From Ascaris suum (Eukaryota > Nematoda > Chromadorea > Rhabditida > Ascarididae), in the NCBI GenBank assembly GCA_013433145.1, contig CM024187.1, forward strand, positions 10,305,326 to 10,369,325: DNA of 64,000 nt. The letters are read 5' to 3'. Shown piece by piece: positions 11,571 to 25,674 of this stretch. Numbering within the stretch: position 1 is the first letter of the stretch; each line of letters begins with the position of its first letter. The position numbers and the translations under genes are program-made. The notes under the pieces were generated by a model, which saw only the letters and a list, made by a program, of their open reading frames with translations, made no database searches and had not been told where the DNA came from.

Positions 11571-13415
11571 ATTGAGTCCTTGAACAGTGACTGGCAAGAC
11601 CACAATATTATCATTCTTTTATATGCGGTGTGAGCGTCCAAAAACGTTCTGCTTACACATATATGATTTGTTTACATATAGATGATAAGTTTTTAAAAAT
11701 ACGCTTTTTTCTAAGGCATCAGTGACGCAAAAGGCAAAACCGATAAAATCATTGCACTATGTCTGATGACAAATATTGTAGTGCTGAGTTCTAACACCAA
11801 TTAGAAAGTGCAATGCGGATATATCTTGATGAGTTAGTGTAGTTAATTGGGTAGTCGGTTGGTAACTGATTTTTTTGACTGTGCTCATCTTGTGGTATGC
11901 GAAGAAACTTATCTACTTCATAAGACGACACAACTTAGAAGGACGCGGTACAATGATGCGCTGCAACTATGAAGGATGGTGCAGCGGTAGAGAAAGGTTG
12001 GGGAAGGAATCACTACTTGGAATCACTACCTTCTAGTCGCCGGGAAAGAAACTTTTCGCCGAGTGGCAAAAACTTCAACGCCTATTTTTCTTCTTCTACG
12101 GAAGCAACACAATATTGTTTTTACGTAGTTACTGGGTTAAAACTTCGTCATTTCCGATTACAACTAACTCAGTTCAGGAGTTGTATTGGATCACTCTTCT
12201 GAAATCAAATATACGGGCAATAGATAATGTTGCGATTGTACTATCACAAAAACCATCATACATTCGATATTAACAAGAATGTTTCAGTGATCAGGTACTC
12301 TGATGAGAGTACTTCGATAGAGAAATGACATAGGAAGTTTCTCTGAAAGGGTCCGTCATCTCAGCTCTCGAATCATTAACCACCTACGAACGACTCACTC
12401 TTTCTTGGGGATTTTAGAATACGTTTCGTGATGTGGTATGTTTTTGTCAGGTTGCACCGATAATTCGCATTATTGGCCACTAAAGCATCATCAACTTATC
12501 ATCTACACTGCGATCCACACCTTTACAATTTTTTCTATCAGCTCTACCGCTGCAGCACGAATTATCAAAATTGTACTTGACGTGTCGTTGAAGTTGACGA
12601 CGAATGCACACTTGCAAAAAGCAGTCTGCACGTTCAAGGTATTGCTTTTGCCACTGCGGATCCGAGATTTCCGCAAAATCATCGATGTGAAGACTCGCAT
12701 TCTTCCCCGAACAAGGTGAGCATTCAAGGTGTTTAAGCATGATGCAGCGAGTGTGATTCACTTACACTTATCGGTGGCTCACTGAGCGTCTCTTTGTCTT
12801 TGAACAATAGTGCAACTGAATCGCATTCACAAACAGTCGCATCTTTTGTGTTTCATTGTTTGCTCAGTGAGTTGTCTCTTAGAGTAAGATTGCAGCCTTT
12901 TCATTCAGCAGTTCAGCTAAACTTGCATACATCGACTCCAGATATTAGTTTTTGAACAATTGCTACTGCTCGAGTTTAACAAGGAGAAATAACTCGATGG
13001 TGTTTTGGCCACTCTATGATGCACAAAGTGGACGTGGAATGGTTTGTAATTGCAGATCGGGGATGATCAACGCGTCTGTGTTGAAAGCAGCAATCGTGCT
13101 AGAAATAGGCGAATGTGATAACTTACGAGCGGCCCAGCAAATTGGAGCTCTTGTGCAGCCGCAGAAATGTCATCTGCAAGCCAACTTCAATTCACACTTA
13201 ACCGTAATAACCGTGGAAGTGTGAAAGCTACAGATTTATTTACCTCGCCAGCGATTATCGGACGTAGCAATTAGCATGTTATGATAATCTGTGAACTAAC
13301 AGCTCGTGATGAATAATACGCTTATGTTTTTACGCCACCTGATAGTAGCAGCTGAGTGATCGAGTAATTAGTGCCCGATAACCCTTACCTCAAATAGACG
13401 CTATAAAAGATAAAC

Positions 13416-13447
13416 GAAGCCACTTCCCCCTGTGCAGAAGTGGCTTC
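13416..13447 (+). repeat. Perfect 11-bp hairpin, unit copy 4
   Basis: Same arms and 10-base loop as in copies 1 and 3, with TATAAAAG upstream. A 17-base A run follows at about 13531. Confidence 0.6.
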
Positions 13448-14196
13448 AACGATACGTAATTTTTTTTCCCCTCGTCTTTTGTTGCGAGGATCGGCTCATG
13501 TGTTATCGGCTAAGCAAGCAGAAGCAAATCAAAAAAAAAAAAAAAAACCACTGCAGAAGTTATTCGACGCAGCTGAGGCTTGCTGCGAATTGATGAATGG
13601 GGTGGTGCGGCCTTGCGGAATATTGAATGAGTGAAAAGTTCTTTTCTTTAAACGTCGCAGAGACCGTGGGAAAGACGGCAAAGAAACGTCAAGGGCATCA
13701 AGAAGTCATTGGACGTCGCACACGTCTAAGGGGAGTGGTGAGATGTGGTGGTGCACATGAGGCAATTTGACACATGTTTATAAGGCATTCAGAAACGACA
13801 AAAGATCAGTGCAGAACACGAGGTATATTAAAGGCATGAATACATAATCTGCGGACATATCAATGTTGGCATCAATAAGTTCATCAACAATTATTTGTTT
13901 GAATATTCCGTTAACGAGCACCTTATTCGAACTAAACAGCAATGCGTCGACGACAAAGCCCGTATATGGAAATTGAAATCTACAGGTCGCCAGCGACCGA
14001 TTTTGGCACCTTCCATTTTGTTCACAAAGGCCGAACGGATTTCCCATGTCTTCTAGCTCGCAAATGCCTCCGATGCTGCTGCCTTCCGTCGAATGTAGGT
14101 TTTGTCCTAAAATGAAAAACAAACATAGTCGGAAGCATCATTCCCTCTGCACTGCTAGTAATATTTCGTGATGTAAGTCATTCAAGAAAAGCATTT

Positions 14197-14614
14197 CTAG
14201 GAATAATTAAAACAACTCACAACCGACCTCAGTTTGCCTCGAGCGGTTCGAAGCTCTCCAAGAGGAAGAGGTATGCACCATCCGAGAGCACCTGAAGAGC
14301 ATAATCCTCTGTTGCAGACATCGTTATCTGCGTGACAGTAATAATACTCGGGGCAGCTACCATCACCGTCTGCCACCAAGCAGCGCGTTATCTTTGCTGA
14401 AAACATTTTTCTTATGCAACAAACCTCAGCAATTGCAAAACAAAACGAACAATAATCAAGCATATTTACTATCCGTCACAAAATGGTATAAATTTTACAG
14501 CATATGGGAAGGAACGCATACCTTTTTCGCAATGTGCTCCGATTATATGCTCGCTTACGCATTTGCACTGGCAGTTTTCATTGAGAATGCCGTAGTGGCA
14601 CCAATTATGGCACT
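14197..14614 (-). pseudogene. Right-most array copy lacking its signal-peptide exon
   Basis: EGF-like exon 14614-14522 (Lys variant, T at 14564) and cysteine-module exon 14396-14197 are intact. The array ends at 14738, inside what is intron 1 of the other copies, and the signal-peptide exon that should lie about 380 bases further right is absent. I found no replacement signal exon on the minus strand between 14739 and 17700, where a plus-strand gene lies instead. Without an exon carrying a start and ending in phase 1 this copy should be silent. It could still be expressed from an unseen upstream exon. Confidence 0.55.
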
Positions 14615-14700
14615 CTGCAAGTGGCACTCATATTTTTCAATTTTCCTTGTGCAGTTAGAAATTATTTTTTTGCAAAACGGGTGTCTAGACATCATTTCAG

Positions 14701-17696
14701 ATCGGCTTTGTTGCATTAGAGCAAAGTATCCTGCACAGGTATGTTTTACAATTTCTTGGTACCACCTATATAATTATTATAATATAGCAATTCAAAGAAG
14801 CTTCATTAATTATTGCTACAGTGTAAAAAATTCTTATGACGTGTATTGAACATGTTAAGAGGGTGTTTGCTGCTGATTTGTCCATTATGTATACTTTTCT
14901 GCTCTACGATGTTGTCGTTAGAGCAATATTTAATGTGCTTTAATAATTCCAGGAAGAGCTACCTGAAAGTATTTGGTAATAAAACCTTTTTCTACACAGA
15001 CAGTTACTAATTCAAGGGGCATCCTCTCGCCTTAGATAGGTCACAAGTCACGGAAGTAATTAAATTTATATTGAACGAGAAGTATGTTCCTATGATAAGA
15101 TGTATCAGTTTAGTTTTTCAGTAAAGAAATATACTCAGTTGGACAGTAACGTCCGACTGTTCATAGACAAAGGCCTAGTAATCTCTCAAATTTATAGATT
15201 TAGTAAACTTTGTTCTTTTAAGGCAGATTTCATTCATAAATGTAAAGGTTGCTAAAAAATCACAACGACAATGGTTTTGGTGTTACTCTAATGGATAAGT
15301 ATTTATATAGAGCATTAATCAGCAAATAAGAATTAGTATATAAGTTCGTCTACCTTAGGAGACGGCGCGTCAAAAGATTGTTTTACGAAATCTTTTATGG
15401 ACTTTTGTTTTTTACACTTATTGACTGTGCAGGCATGAGGGAGTGAACTATACAGAACTAGGATTGAATAAATATTGCTCTACATGTGCTATCAGTTCAA
15501 AATACGATCGCTTTTGCCGTGTATGCAAAGATTTATTGACTACCGCTCCCAATACTGCATTAGCAGTGTTACGACACTGTCTTTTATGTAGCAACACACA
15601 GGACACCTTAATCGAGCCGTTATTTGCAGAACTTTACATGTTTGTATTGTCCTGTGACTTATGTGTACTAGTTTTTGCATTTTATTCTAGTATTCTTATA
15701 TCAGTATTTCTTTGTCACAATCTTAGTGAACCTCGAATGTTATTCACTTTGTTTCTACAGGTTTAACCTTAAACATAGATCATATCAATATTGCCCCACT
15801 GCATTTACTGCTGTAGGTCGATGCCATCAGCATTGACACTTACTTTTATCGATTACTAATCACCATTACCTACGCTATCGATATCACATCTTTTGCTTCA
15901 TAGTTTAAACTATATGAGCTTTTAGCTTAGTATTCTGTACATACTTTGCTTTCTAGCTTTGTTCTAAACGTACTGTGGTTTTTATACTCGTTTTTTCTAT
16001 TAAACTATTTTTACACTTTGATTATCCACTATTTTGCCTGTTTTCCTCTTTACATAACTATAAATTTCTGCGTTTCAATATAATATTTAGCACATTTTTT
16101 CACACTGTCATTAATATATTTACTCAAAATCTTTAGACTTCCTTTATTTCACCTTGACTCCGCTTTTTCACTACCTTCACCAAATATTTATTTCACACAA
16201 AAAACTTTTTGCTTTTTTGTTTCATTTTCGGTCCTTTTGATTGTCACTTTAAAACCTTGTTTTTTGGCTTGCTGTATTCAGTACTAAATTTTATATTACT
16301 TTTGATCACAATCATCGTTAGGCATGCTATTATTTATCTCTTAAGTTAATGTATTTCAGTTACATATAATATCCTAAGCTTTATGGCAGTTATATCGCAG
16401 CAAGTGAGTACGTCTCTATGCCTAACGGTGTGTTTGCAGTGGAAATTTTATTAGTCTTTAGAGTTACACGTCTTTGCCGCAAATCAGCGTTTAATGTCGC
16501 ATTGTTATTGTTTTCGCAAAACTCTCTTTAGCTACCTCTTTCGGTACAAGTTCTACTTGTAGAACTAATAATGAGCACGGTGGTAAAAGAAGCTTGCGCT
16601 AAACTCTGAAACAGCTGTATTGGAAAGAAGGAAGAAATCGGACCATGGTGATGAGGTAAGTACTATTGTGTGCAACATTTCTATTTACTACGCATTTTTC
16701 TCAATATTCATTTTTACCTATGGGCTTCCTTTTTCAATTTCTTTTCTTTTCTACTTTTCTCTGTCCACTCTTAATGAAGTTGTCTATATAGCTGCTCATA
16801 TTAACAGGGTTATGCGTATTTACGCGTATCGTTCTGATGATGGCCCGCGCATAACTCGGGTGCACAGGTCAGTGGATAAAGGCCGAAACGTAGTCACCTT
16901 GTATTCTTATAGGTAATCTATTCATGTCTTATCTTTTGCATTTTTAATGTCTAGTCTCTTACAGTCGTCTATTCGTTGTTTATTTATGCTCGCGATAGGC
17001 TTCCGTTTGCCTCAAATTCTCTTTCTTTTCTAAATATTCTTTTCTCCCGGAGCACCATTTTCCTCTTGATCTCTACTAATGTTGTTTATATATTGGACTC
17101 TCCATTACTATCTTTACATCCACCCATTCGTGTATAAGTTATTTAACTATACGTCTACTAGCTTACTTACTATTCTATCTCAAAGACCTTTATATAAAAT
17201 CTATTTAGTTTTACTCACTTTTTACTTAAACATATATAACTTGAAATAACTCAAGGTATACCTTCATTTGTTTTTCTATTAGAGGAACTTTAAGAATAAG
17301 AATCTATTTATACCTTTGTTTTTCTCTTTTATAAAACCCTTAAAAAATCGACAAACGGCAATTAAACTCACAGAGTGTTTGCTGATGCGTTGGCAAATGC
17401 AATTATGAGGTAATGCTGGGCTGTTTATCCCATCAACTCCACTTTGTCTCAGCTATCCAAACGAGAGACGTCTTTATCGGCAGCCTATATTTATTTTATA
17501 CTACCATCACTATGGTCTTACAATTTGATCTGTACATTTCTTACGTTTAATGTTCGCTTGCAGATATGAATTTGTAGAGCGCACTAACAAATTTCAGCAT
17601 ATGCATACGTCTGTGTCGGGTTTCGAGTCAGCAACTGTTGAGAGTGAAGATAGAAAGTTTGATGGATGGAATCCGTACCGCAAATTTCGCTTCTAG
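14701..17696 (+). CDS. Unidentified multi-exon gene, 3' end certain, 5' part tentative
   Basis: The last four exons join in continuous frame: 16615-16655 (acceptor AAACAG, ends AG|GTAAGT), 16808-16912 (TTAACAG ... TATAG|GTAATC), a 36-base microexon 17374-17409 (CTCACAG ... GAG|GTAATG) and 17564-17696 (GCTTGCAG to TAG). All three junctions are phase 2. The encoded C-terminus includes MRIYAYRSDDGPRITRVHRS, VFADALANAIMRYEFVERTN and GWNPYRKFRF-stop. Candidate upstream exons also chain in frame: 14701-14738 (IGFVALEQSILH), 14953-14975 (KSYLKVF), 15122-15177 (KKYTQLDSNVRLFIDKGL) and 15223-15247 (ADFIHKCK). A further candidate at 15433-15565 has two CxxC pairs (KYCSTC and FCRVC) but its acceptor phase does not match the exon before it. 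I do not recognise the family. Introns are pyrimidine-rich on this strand. The 14701-14738 exon lies inside the tandem array. Confidence 0.5.
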
Positions 17697-18953
17697 ATAC
17701 ATGTTTATCCATCAAGCTGGAGAGCACTCACAGACATTTGAACTTGGAAGAATTCGCAAACGTTTTAAACAGCCTAGCTTTCCATTTTAGAAGACTCGAG
17801 TTACAAAAGAACGAATTTTTTGTAGAGGTTTTTGTGGGCAGTTGGGCTCGTTAAGATATGAAGGCGTTATTTTGAACAGTCCTTGTAACTTGCAAAAGTA
17901 GGCGGCTAGGTTGGTAAAACGCAAAGGGACATGTCGAGCCAATGCCTTGGTACGGCTCACCACTCAACCTTATGCACCAAATGGCGGAGTAGTTCGTACA
18001 CTCAACTGAAAATGAGGAAAGTAAGAGGCCAATCAGGTGATTTTTTTTTCCGCGGATATTATATCGTCAGCCCTAAATTTCCAATATCTACTGGCGGATT
18101 CACATCTAAATAAATCTCAGCGAGAAATTGCTTCGCAAATTTGCGCCGCCAACGTTTATTTTATTCATTTCCTTCATTTTCATTATCAACATCAACATCA
18201 ACATCACCATCTATTTTTCGGTTTTTACGTCAACTCATTTCACACTTTCTAAAGAGAATTTAACCGCTTTCTGTCTGCTCTCCATAAGCAAGCTGGCAGC
18301 AAATTGCACAGCGCTTCTAGATCCTTTTATAATATCTGAGTCGGTTCTCCTATGATTTCTTGTATAATAGCCGAAAAAATCAACCGATTTTGCGACGTTT
18401 TCGAATCTTAGAAGCAAAATACTTCCCATATTTCTGCCTCATTGTCATCTTGCAAGCGGAATCAACTTCTCTGGAAGTAATACTGTTGCAGATTTCTGAT
18501 ATTGATGGTGAAAAATAATGGCGTAGATCTGGTGTTAGAAACTTGTGCAGAGGTTGCCGCATTCCTTTCAAAGTTTCTATATGCCTCTTTTCCGAAGTTG
18601 ATCGATAGATATCCTGCGCGTTTTGTGGTGGGCGGCGTTTACCTTTACATCCTACAGCATCTTTTAGCGCTGTTTGCAGCGTGAATACAGAGCAAAGACC
18701 ATTTAAGGCAAGTTAAAGGAAAACAGGGCAAACTGATCTCAAACAATCTGTGGAGGATATTCAGATGCCAAGGCAGTAACAAAATTGGGCAGGACATTTT
18801 CAAGACCTTGTTAGATGCTTTCATTCTTGAGAAGACTTTTTGTATTCTGCATTGCAGCAATATCAGTGCTATCCAAAAAAGCCGGGAGCATTACGGGGAT
18901 ACGATTCTAAGTTGCAGGTGACCTCGTCTTGCTTGAGGCTATCCAGAGCAGTT
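17697..18953. other. Spacer with no supported gene
   Basis: This is the 3' flank of the plus-strand gene. Short open frames exist on both strands but none has splice support or a recognisable motif. A CATCAA-type short repeat occurs at 18183-18213. An ORF at 18840-19226 is an artefact of the TA repeat that follows. Confidence 0.5.
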
Positions 18954-22849
<3,896 letters not shown>

Positions 22850-25674
22850 TCACAACAGTTCTGCAATCGGCAGCGGTACGCACCAACCATACGCACTCCC
22901 GCAACGTTGAGGGTCGCTGAGACACATTTTGGCATCAGTTTCACAGTAGAAGTTAGGTGGACACTGATCCTCCTCACCACAATCGTCCCTTTCGCAACAA
23001 CGTTTCGCATATGCTTGAAACAAAATTAATTAATTTTTTTTGTTCAAAGAAGCTCAAAATTAAGGCAGTGTCATTCAGTGAAAAATTACTGCTGCGATCA
23101 CGAGTGACTGAAGAAAGAAACCAGCATGATATTAAGTTTTGATCGAAAAATATTTTCGCAAGCTACCATATTTAAGTGACTTACTTAACATGCAAAAATG
23201 GGTGACCATTATGACGCACCAAATGCTACGCTAATGACAGTGCATATGACTTGCGCTGCTAAAGAAATCTACGTTATGTAAACTATTTCTTTCCATATTT
23301 GCCACTTCAAATAAGTTCGGTCATTTTCATGAAAGCTTATGATTTGCAAACGTTTTGTATGAGAGCTCCTTCGTTTTATACGAGAAATAACTCCTACATC
23401 ACTTTTTTCAGCCAAGTTTAAAAAGTGTGGTAAATTGCGGTGAAATGGTGAAGCACATGACAGCTATGACCGTTTGCATTAGAGAACTCAGTGACGTTCT
23501 CGCTTGAAGCATTTCAGAAGCATTTTTGAAATGATGGGAGAATTAGCTGATTTTAGACGTGAATTGGATAAAACAGCTGTGCGAACGTGCATTTTTGCAT
23601 CCTTCGTTGTTCGAACATTCTATGAAACTGGCGCGATTCTGATTCTAATATTACGCTTAGATGGTGCAATGCTCTAAGCAGCATTTTCCTCTGGTTTACT
23701 CATAGACCATAAAGCTGTTCAAATTGAACACGAGTGCTGACAGCATTGCGGCTCGTAAAGTGCGTTGACAGCACTTATTCGTAAACAGCGTTGCAATGAC
23801 GAAATTTTGTTTGGGAATTTCTTGCAGCGGGTAATGCTCTCTGCAACGAATGCGCTGTTGGAACAAGTACCGAGCAGAAGGAAACAGGGAAGAGGTAAAT
23901 ATTTCTTTGTGACACTCCACACTTGCTAAACAAGAGGCACATTAATGATCACTTAGCTCTTATGAAAGCGGTGTGCTATGACAGATTTAAGATCAAATTG
24001 TCATTTAGTAATAGCGCAATTCGGCGTTGTCATGATCACCACAGGAGGAAATTTGAATAGGGTTATCTATAGCCTCATTATTCATGCTCAGAAAAGTCTC
24101 TGTCTAGTCTGCGACTGTTGTAGACGCCTTCGTTGTCTACAACAGTCGCAACACAGCAGTCACGGAAACCTTGGTGTCGCGGTTATTTACCGCTTGCCGT
24201 TGGCAGGGTTGCGAATCATGTGAACGTAAAAACGTTTGGTGACGATCGAAGAATGTATCTCTGGTTCTGCTGGTTATTGAGATGGGCTGGGACGTAAATG
24301 TGGAATGCAATGTGCTTTAAGTGACCGATGCATGGTTGCCAAATCTCTGACTATCACGACACAACTGTAAACAAAGTTATTATATTATTAGTACTCTATT
24401 TTACCGCCATTATATTTCATGGGCCCCGAAGCAATGGCAAAAAGCATGCACGGCTGTTGTCAAATAAGGACAGTTAAGTGTTTACCTTCATCACAGCGAT
24501 CGCCTGTGAAGTGAGGAAGGCAACTGCATACACACTGCTCGAATTCTGCCATCTTGGGGGTACCGTAGTGGCACTGAATATCGCAGTCTGAAGCACAATG
24601 TCTTATTGTATTCCTGGTGCTTCTCACACTTCCCTTGTCCGGAACTCTGGATGTACTTTCATGCTTTGTTTGCCAATGTTGCGCACTGCTCTACATTAGA
24701 AACTTGCTGCCGTGCCCATTATGACAAGCTTTCCTCTCAAATCAAATCAACGTTCGTAAGAGTTCAGCTTTCATACGAATCTCAAGTTGAGACATCCGCG
24801 GAGACCATTTCCACTGACCGATTATCGCTGAACATAAAAGAACATCACTGCTAGCGAGGTTGACATACTAGTTGAAGTTACTTTGCAAATATCACTGAGG
24901 GGCTATAGGGACAACTGTAAAGGCAAATTTTCCGATATTCAATAGAATGTAATTGTTATGAGACTGCCAGCTTTTGAACCTAATGTCGAATCATTTGTGA
25001 CGCTCTTAAAGGTTTCGCATGTTAGAGAAGGATGTGACCAATCATATACGATGGCTGATATCACGGAGTGCCATTCACAGTGACTTTAAGAAGCCTTATC
25101 TTATTTTCATTTCACGGCTTTCAATCTTATCCAAAGAATATTTTCTTACAAATATTTGAAATCTTTTCCAATTTCACATCTTAGAATTAAATGCTAATAT
25201 CGCTTAAATAGACGTAACGGTGAAAGAAGTGCTCTTCAAATACAGTGCACTCTTTTACCTCTGTTATTTTGACGGATTTCTAAGCCAAGCAGTTGGGAAG
25301 AAAAATTTTGTGCTTGTTGCAAAGATTTTGAACAACGATGTAGTTAAGTAAATCTATGCTCATAGAAAGTTTTCGTGAATTTTGACATGCAAGTAGTTAG
25401 TTGCTCAAGGTCACTATTTACCTATATTGTTATTAGGATTGTGTCCGCAACATTATTGTTATTATCATAATGTTTATTATCATAATATTTCTTACTGGTG
25501 TCGCAATTATATTAAGGTATCTAAAGGTATCTTACTGGTGAATCTCTTGCTTTCTTGGCGATTTCTAATGAAGTAATAAAAGCATTTCATACCTCCATGG
25601 TGGAAATACATGCCGAGTGTGGTGAAAGATGAAAGCGCGATGTAAATAGCGATGAAGCTTAGAGTGTTGACCAT
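22850..25674 (-). CDS. Diverged single-copy relative of the array's small secreted EGF-like/cysteine-rich protein
   Basis: Exons: 25674-25593 (82 nt), 24587-24486 (102 nt), 23013-22850 (164 nt); 348 nt in total, encoding 115 aa plus stop. Exon 1 gives the signal peptide MVNTLSFIAIYIALSSFTTL and ends G|GTATGA in phase 1. Exon 2 (TGCTTCAG acceptor, GAAG|GTAAAC donor) encodes an EGF-like module (CDIQCHYG, EQCVCSC, FTGDRC) and is phase 1 on both sides. Exon 3 (GTTTCAAG acceptor) encodes RCCERDDC, DQCPPNFYC, AKMC, RCGSAYGWCVPLP and stops at TGA. Order, intron phases, HYG and CP..xYC...GWCxPLP motifs and total length match the tandem genes, although the sequence is well diverged and exon 3 has two more cysteines. 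A GTGATG at the stop could allow further splicing. Function is unknown; a secreted disulfide-rich protein is inferred. Confidence 0.72.
23699..23920 (-). other. Cysteine-containing ORF inside intron 2 of the 22.8-kb gene
   Basis: Two overlapping minus-strand frames occur here. One ends ...YEPQCCQHSCSI-stop and has an internal TTGCAG acceptor before SITRCKKFPNKISSLQRC; the other contains FTNKCCQRTLRAAML. The first could be an alternative terminal exon for the surrounding gene, but phase and splice support are weak. Confidence 0.2.
24110..24150 (+). repeat. Perfect 16-bp stem, 9-base loop hairpin
   Basis: TGCGACTGTTGTAGAC is followed by GCCTTCGTT and the exact reverse complement GTCTACAACAGTCGCA. 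It lies in intron 2 of the minus-strand gene at 22850-25674. The stem is too short for a usual microRNA precursor. It may be a structured intronic element or the scar of a small inverted repeat. Confidence 0.8.

Larger units (their letters stand above)
1..14738. repeat. Tandem array of a ~3.48-kb unit, about 4.24 copies
   Basis: The sequence from base 1 recurs at 3473, 6949, 10429 and 13913. Using the right-hand breakpoint (CCTGCACAG followed by ATAGTG inside the array, or by GTATGT at its end) as the phase, complete units are 824-4296, 4297-7772, 7773-11253 and 11254-14738, of 3473, 3476, 3481 and 3485 bases, preceded by an 823-base partial unit. Copies are almost identical. Differences are mostly one-base indels, many in homopolymers, plus a few substitutions. 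Each unit carries exons of a small secreted protein gene on the minus strand, a TATAAAAG followed by a perfect hairpin on the plus strand, and a 16-17 base A run. The left end of the array lies outside the window. Whether the copy number is real or set by the assembler cannot be told from sequence alone. Confidence 0.97.

Noticed and set aside
15470..15560. DHHC palmitoyltransferase from KYCSTC...FCRVC
   Set aside because: The opening resembles the DHHC cysteine-rich domain, but spacing is off by one and no DHHC motif or membrane segments follow.
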